Assembly (NCBI GenBank): GCA_039798005.1
Contig: JBDKGV010000244.1
Location: 1 to 5,309 of the forward strand
Direction: 5' to 3'
From: JBDKGV01 sp039798005
GTDB lineage: Bacteria > Fibrobacterota > Fibrobacteria > UBA5070
DNA: 5,309 bases
Below are positions 4,143-5,309 of the stretch, in pieces (positions within the stretch are counted from its first letter, which is position 1; each line of letters starts with the position of its first letter). The notes below the pieces were generated by a model. That model searched no databases, had not been told where the DNA came from, and worked only from the letters and a program-made list of their open reading frames with translations. The translations under genes were made by a program, and so were the position numbers.

Positions 4143-5225
4143 GTGGCGGAGCTTGAGTTTCTGTCCAAGCTGGCTGTCGAGCGGTTTGAAACGCCACTTC
4201 TTCTCAAGCGTTTGGCCAGTGCTGGCCGGAGTCTGGCTGAATTGAAGGGCGTGGCCGAGACGCTGCCCAACCAAGAGATCCTGATCCGGACCTTGGGACT
4301 CCAGGAAGCCAAGGACAGCTCCGAGATCGAGAATTTTGTCACCACCCACGACGACCTGTTCAAGGACGATGCCCGCGACGAGCCGAGCTTGGCTCCGGCG
4401 GTGAAGGAAGTGCTGCGCTACCGGCAGGCGATGCAGGTGGGGTTCGAATCGGTGCGCGCTACGGGTCTGCTCACGCTCAACCAGATCTTGGACGTTCAAG
4501 CCACACTGGAAGAGACGCGGGCGGGATTTCGCAAGGTTCCGGGGACGGTTCTCAAGGCAGGCGACGGTCGGGTGGTCTATATGCCACCCCAGCATCCGGC
4601 CCGCATCCATGAGCTGATGGACGATCTGGAGCGTTTCTTGAACGAGCCGGAGCGATTTCCTGCCGACCCATTGATCAAGATGGCCTTGGCGCACCACCAG
4701 TTTGAGAGCATCCACCCCTTCTACGACGGCAATGGTCGCACCGGTCGCATTGTGAATGTGCTGTACCTGATCCAGCAGGGGTTGCTCGACACGCCGGTGC
4801 TCTATTTGAGCCGCCAGATCATGCGCACCAAAGACCGCTATTACCGACTGTTGCAGGATGTGCGGGAGTGCGATGCTTGGGAGGATTGGGTGCTTTACAT
4901 CTTGGAGTGCGTGGAGCTTACGGCACGCGATGCGATCGGGACCATCCGTGCTATCCGCGAGGCGTTCTACGCGGCCAAGCACCGTATTCGCGATGGATAC
5001 AAGTTCTACAGCCAAGATCTCCTGAACAACCTGTTCTCGCACCCGTACACCAAGATCGAGTTCCTCCAAAAGGAGCTCTCCATTTCCCGACTCACGGCCA
5101 CCCGCTACTTGGACATGCTGGCCCGCGACGGAGTGCTGGAAAAACGACGCATGGGTCGCCACAGCTACTATGTGAACACCGCCTTGACCGCGATTCTGAT
5201 GCGCGATCCTGCACCCATGAATTGA
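4143..5225 (+). CDS. fic: Class II Fic-domain protein adenylyltransferase with C-terminal winged helix
   Basis: Fic enzymes transfer AMP from ATP to Ser, Thr or Tyr of target proteins. The 360-residue product has the layout of the Shewanella SoFic type. The N-terminal Fic_N region carries the inhibitory motif SSEIEN (59-64, matching S-x-x-x-E-N with Glu63 as the inhibitory residue), which makes it class II and self-inhibited. Then come the target-docking flap VVYMPP (144-149) and the catalytic motif HPFYDGNGRTGR (191-202, His191 catalytic, Asp195 metal-binding, Arg199 and Arg202 phosphate-binding). All key residues are intact. Residues about 285-350 form a winged-helix-like domain with KELSISRLTATRYLDMLARD. 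The GTG 4143 start is supported by GAGG at 4131-4134 with 8-base spacing. No antitoxin gene is adjacent, as expected when inhibition is built in. It diverges from the RIO kinase gene and may regulate itself through the upstream array. Confidence 0.93.
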   Translation: MAELEFLSKLAVERFETPLLLKRLASAGRSLAELKGVAETLPNQEILIRTLGLQEAKDSSEIENFVTTHDDLFKDDARDEPSLAPAVKEVLRYRQAMQVGFESVRATGLLTLNQILDVQATLEETRAGFRKVPGTVLKAGDGRVVYMPPQHPARIHELMDDLERFLNEPERFPADPLIKMALAHHQFESIHPFYDGNGRTGRIVNVLYLIQQGLLDTPVLYLSRQIMRTKDRYYRLLQDVRECDAWEDWVLYILECVELTARDAIGTIRAIREAFYAAKHRIRDGYKFYSQDLLNNLFSHPYTKIEFLQKELSISRLTATRYLDMLARDGVLEKRRMGRHSYYVNTALTAILMRDPAPMN

Positions 5226-5309
5226 CCGGGTTCGTCAAATATGCAGAGGAGATATCTGGGTGGGGGGGGGAGTCGTGCAGCGATTATGCGCCCTATTCGC
5301 CGCAAATTA
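5226..5309 (+). other. End of window downstream of fic, with a possible gene start
   Basis: No clear terminator follows fic; there is only the 8-base palindrome AGATATCT (5250-5257). AGAGGAG at 5245-5251 resembles a ribosome site 8 bases before GTG 5260, and that frame stays open to the window end. ATG 5241 and ATG 5286, which share another frame, are also open to the end. Too little is visible to call a gene. Confidence 0.2.
5262..5270 (+). repeat. Nine-G homopolymer tract
   Basis: Nine consecutive G residues, preceded by GGGT (5258-5261), lie 37 bases after the fic stop. Such tracts mutate easily by slippage and are also prone to sequencing length errors. The tract would begin at the third base of the start codon if GTG 5260 is used. 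Confidence 0.6.

Noticed and set aside
4104..5162. Long minus-strand open frame (352 codons) opposite fic
   Set aside because: Its translation is rich in His, Gln, Leu and Arg with no recognisable domain, as expected for the antisense of a GC-rich gene; the plus strand carries complete Fic motifs.

Overview
The window looks like accessory DNA from a Gram-negative bacterium of high GC content. An outer-membrane beta-barrel precursor with a signal peptide and a C-terminal Phe supports the Gram-negative call. A bacterial RIO1-type kinase, a Vsr nuclease and an Rpn/YhgA-like relic are compatible with Proteobacteria or Fibrobacterota. I lean weakly to Fibrobacterota, but no taxonomic marker is present. 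Composition is uneven: a hand count gives about 52% GC for 601-660, 73% for 1261-1320 and 30% for 4021-4080.

Layout. Bases 1-789 hold a tightly packed plus-strand operon: the 3' end of a DUF2188 gene, an uncharacterised 108-residue protein 4 bases later, and a 99-residue two-helix membrane protein whose start codon overlaps the previous stop. A spacer rich in inverted repeats (790-973) leads to vsr (974-1384), which has a TTG start and no DNA methyltransferase beside it. A GC-rich convergent spacer with two strong hairpins (1385-1548) separates vsr from a minus-strand beta-barrel gene (1549-2085). Diverging from that gene is an open frame that keeps only the C-terminal half of an Rpn/YhgA-like nuclease/transposase protein (2128-2727). 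A minus-strand RIO1-family kinase (2783 to about 3826) converges on it. An AT-rich divergent control region (about 3932-4142) carries a symmetric set of TGTAT/ATACA elements. It precedes a class II Fic AMP-transferase with a C-terminal winged helix (4143-5225). The last 84 bases contain a nine-G homopolymer.

How the parts fit. The genes do not form one pathway. Vsr, Fic and Rpn all belong to families tied to DNA maintenance, toxin-antitoxin behaviour or phage defence, so this may be an accessory cluster; that is inference. The only clear operon is the DUF2188 / 108-residue / membrane trio, which is also the least understood part. The best regulatory hypothesis is that the Fic protein, which carries its own DNA-binding-type domain, controls itself through the symmetric array just upstream. 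No tRNA, rRNA, CRISPR array or intact mobile element was seen, and no hairpin is followed by a clear U-tract.
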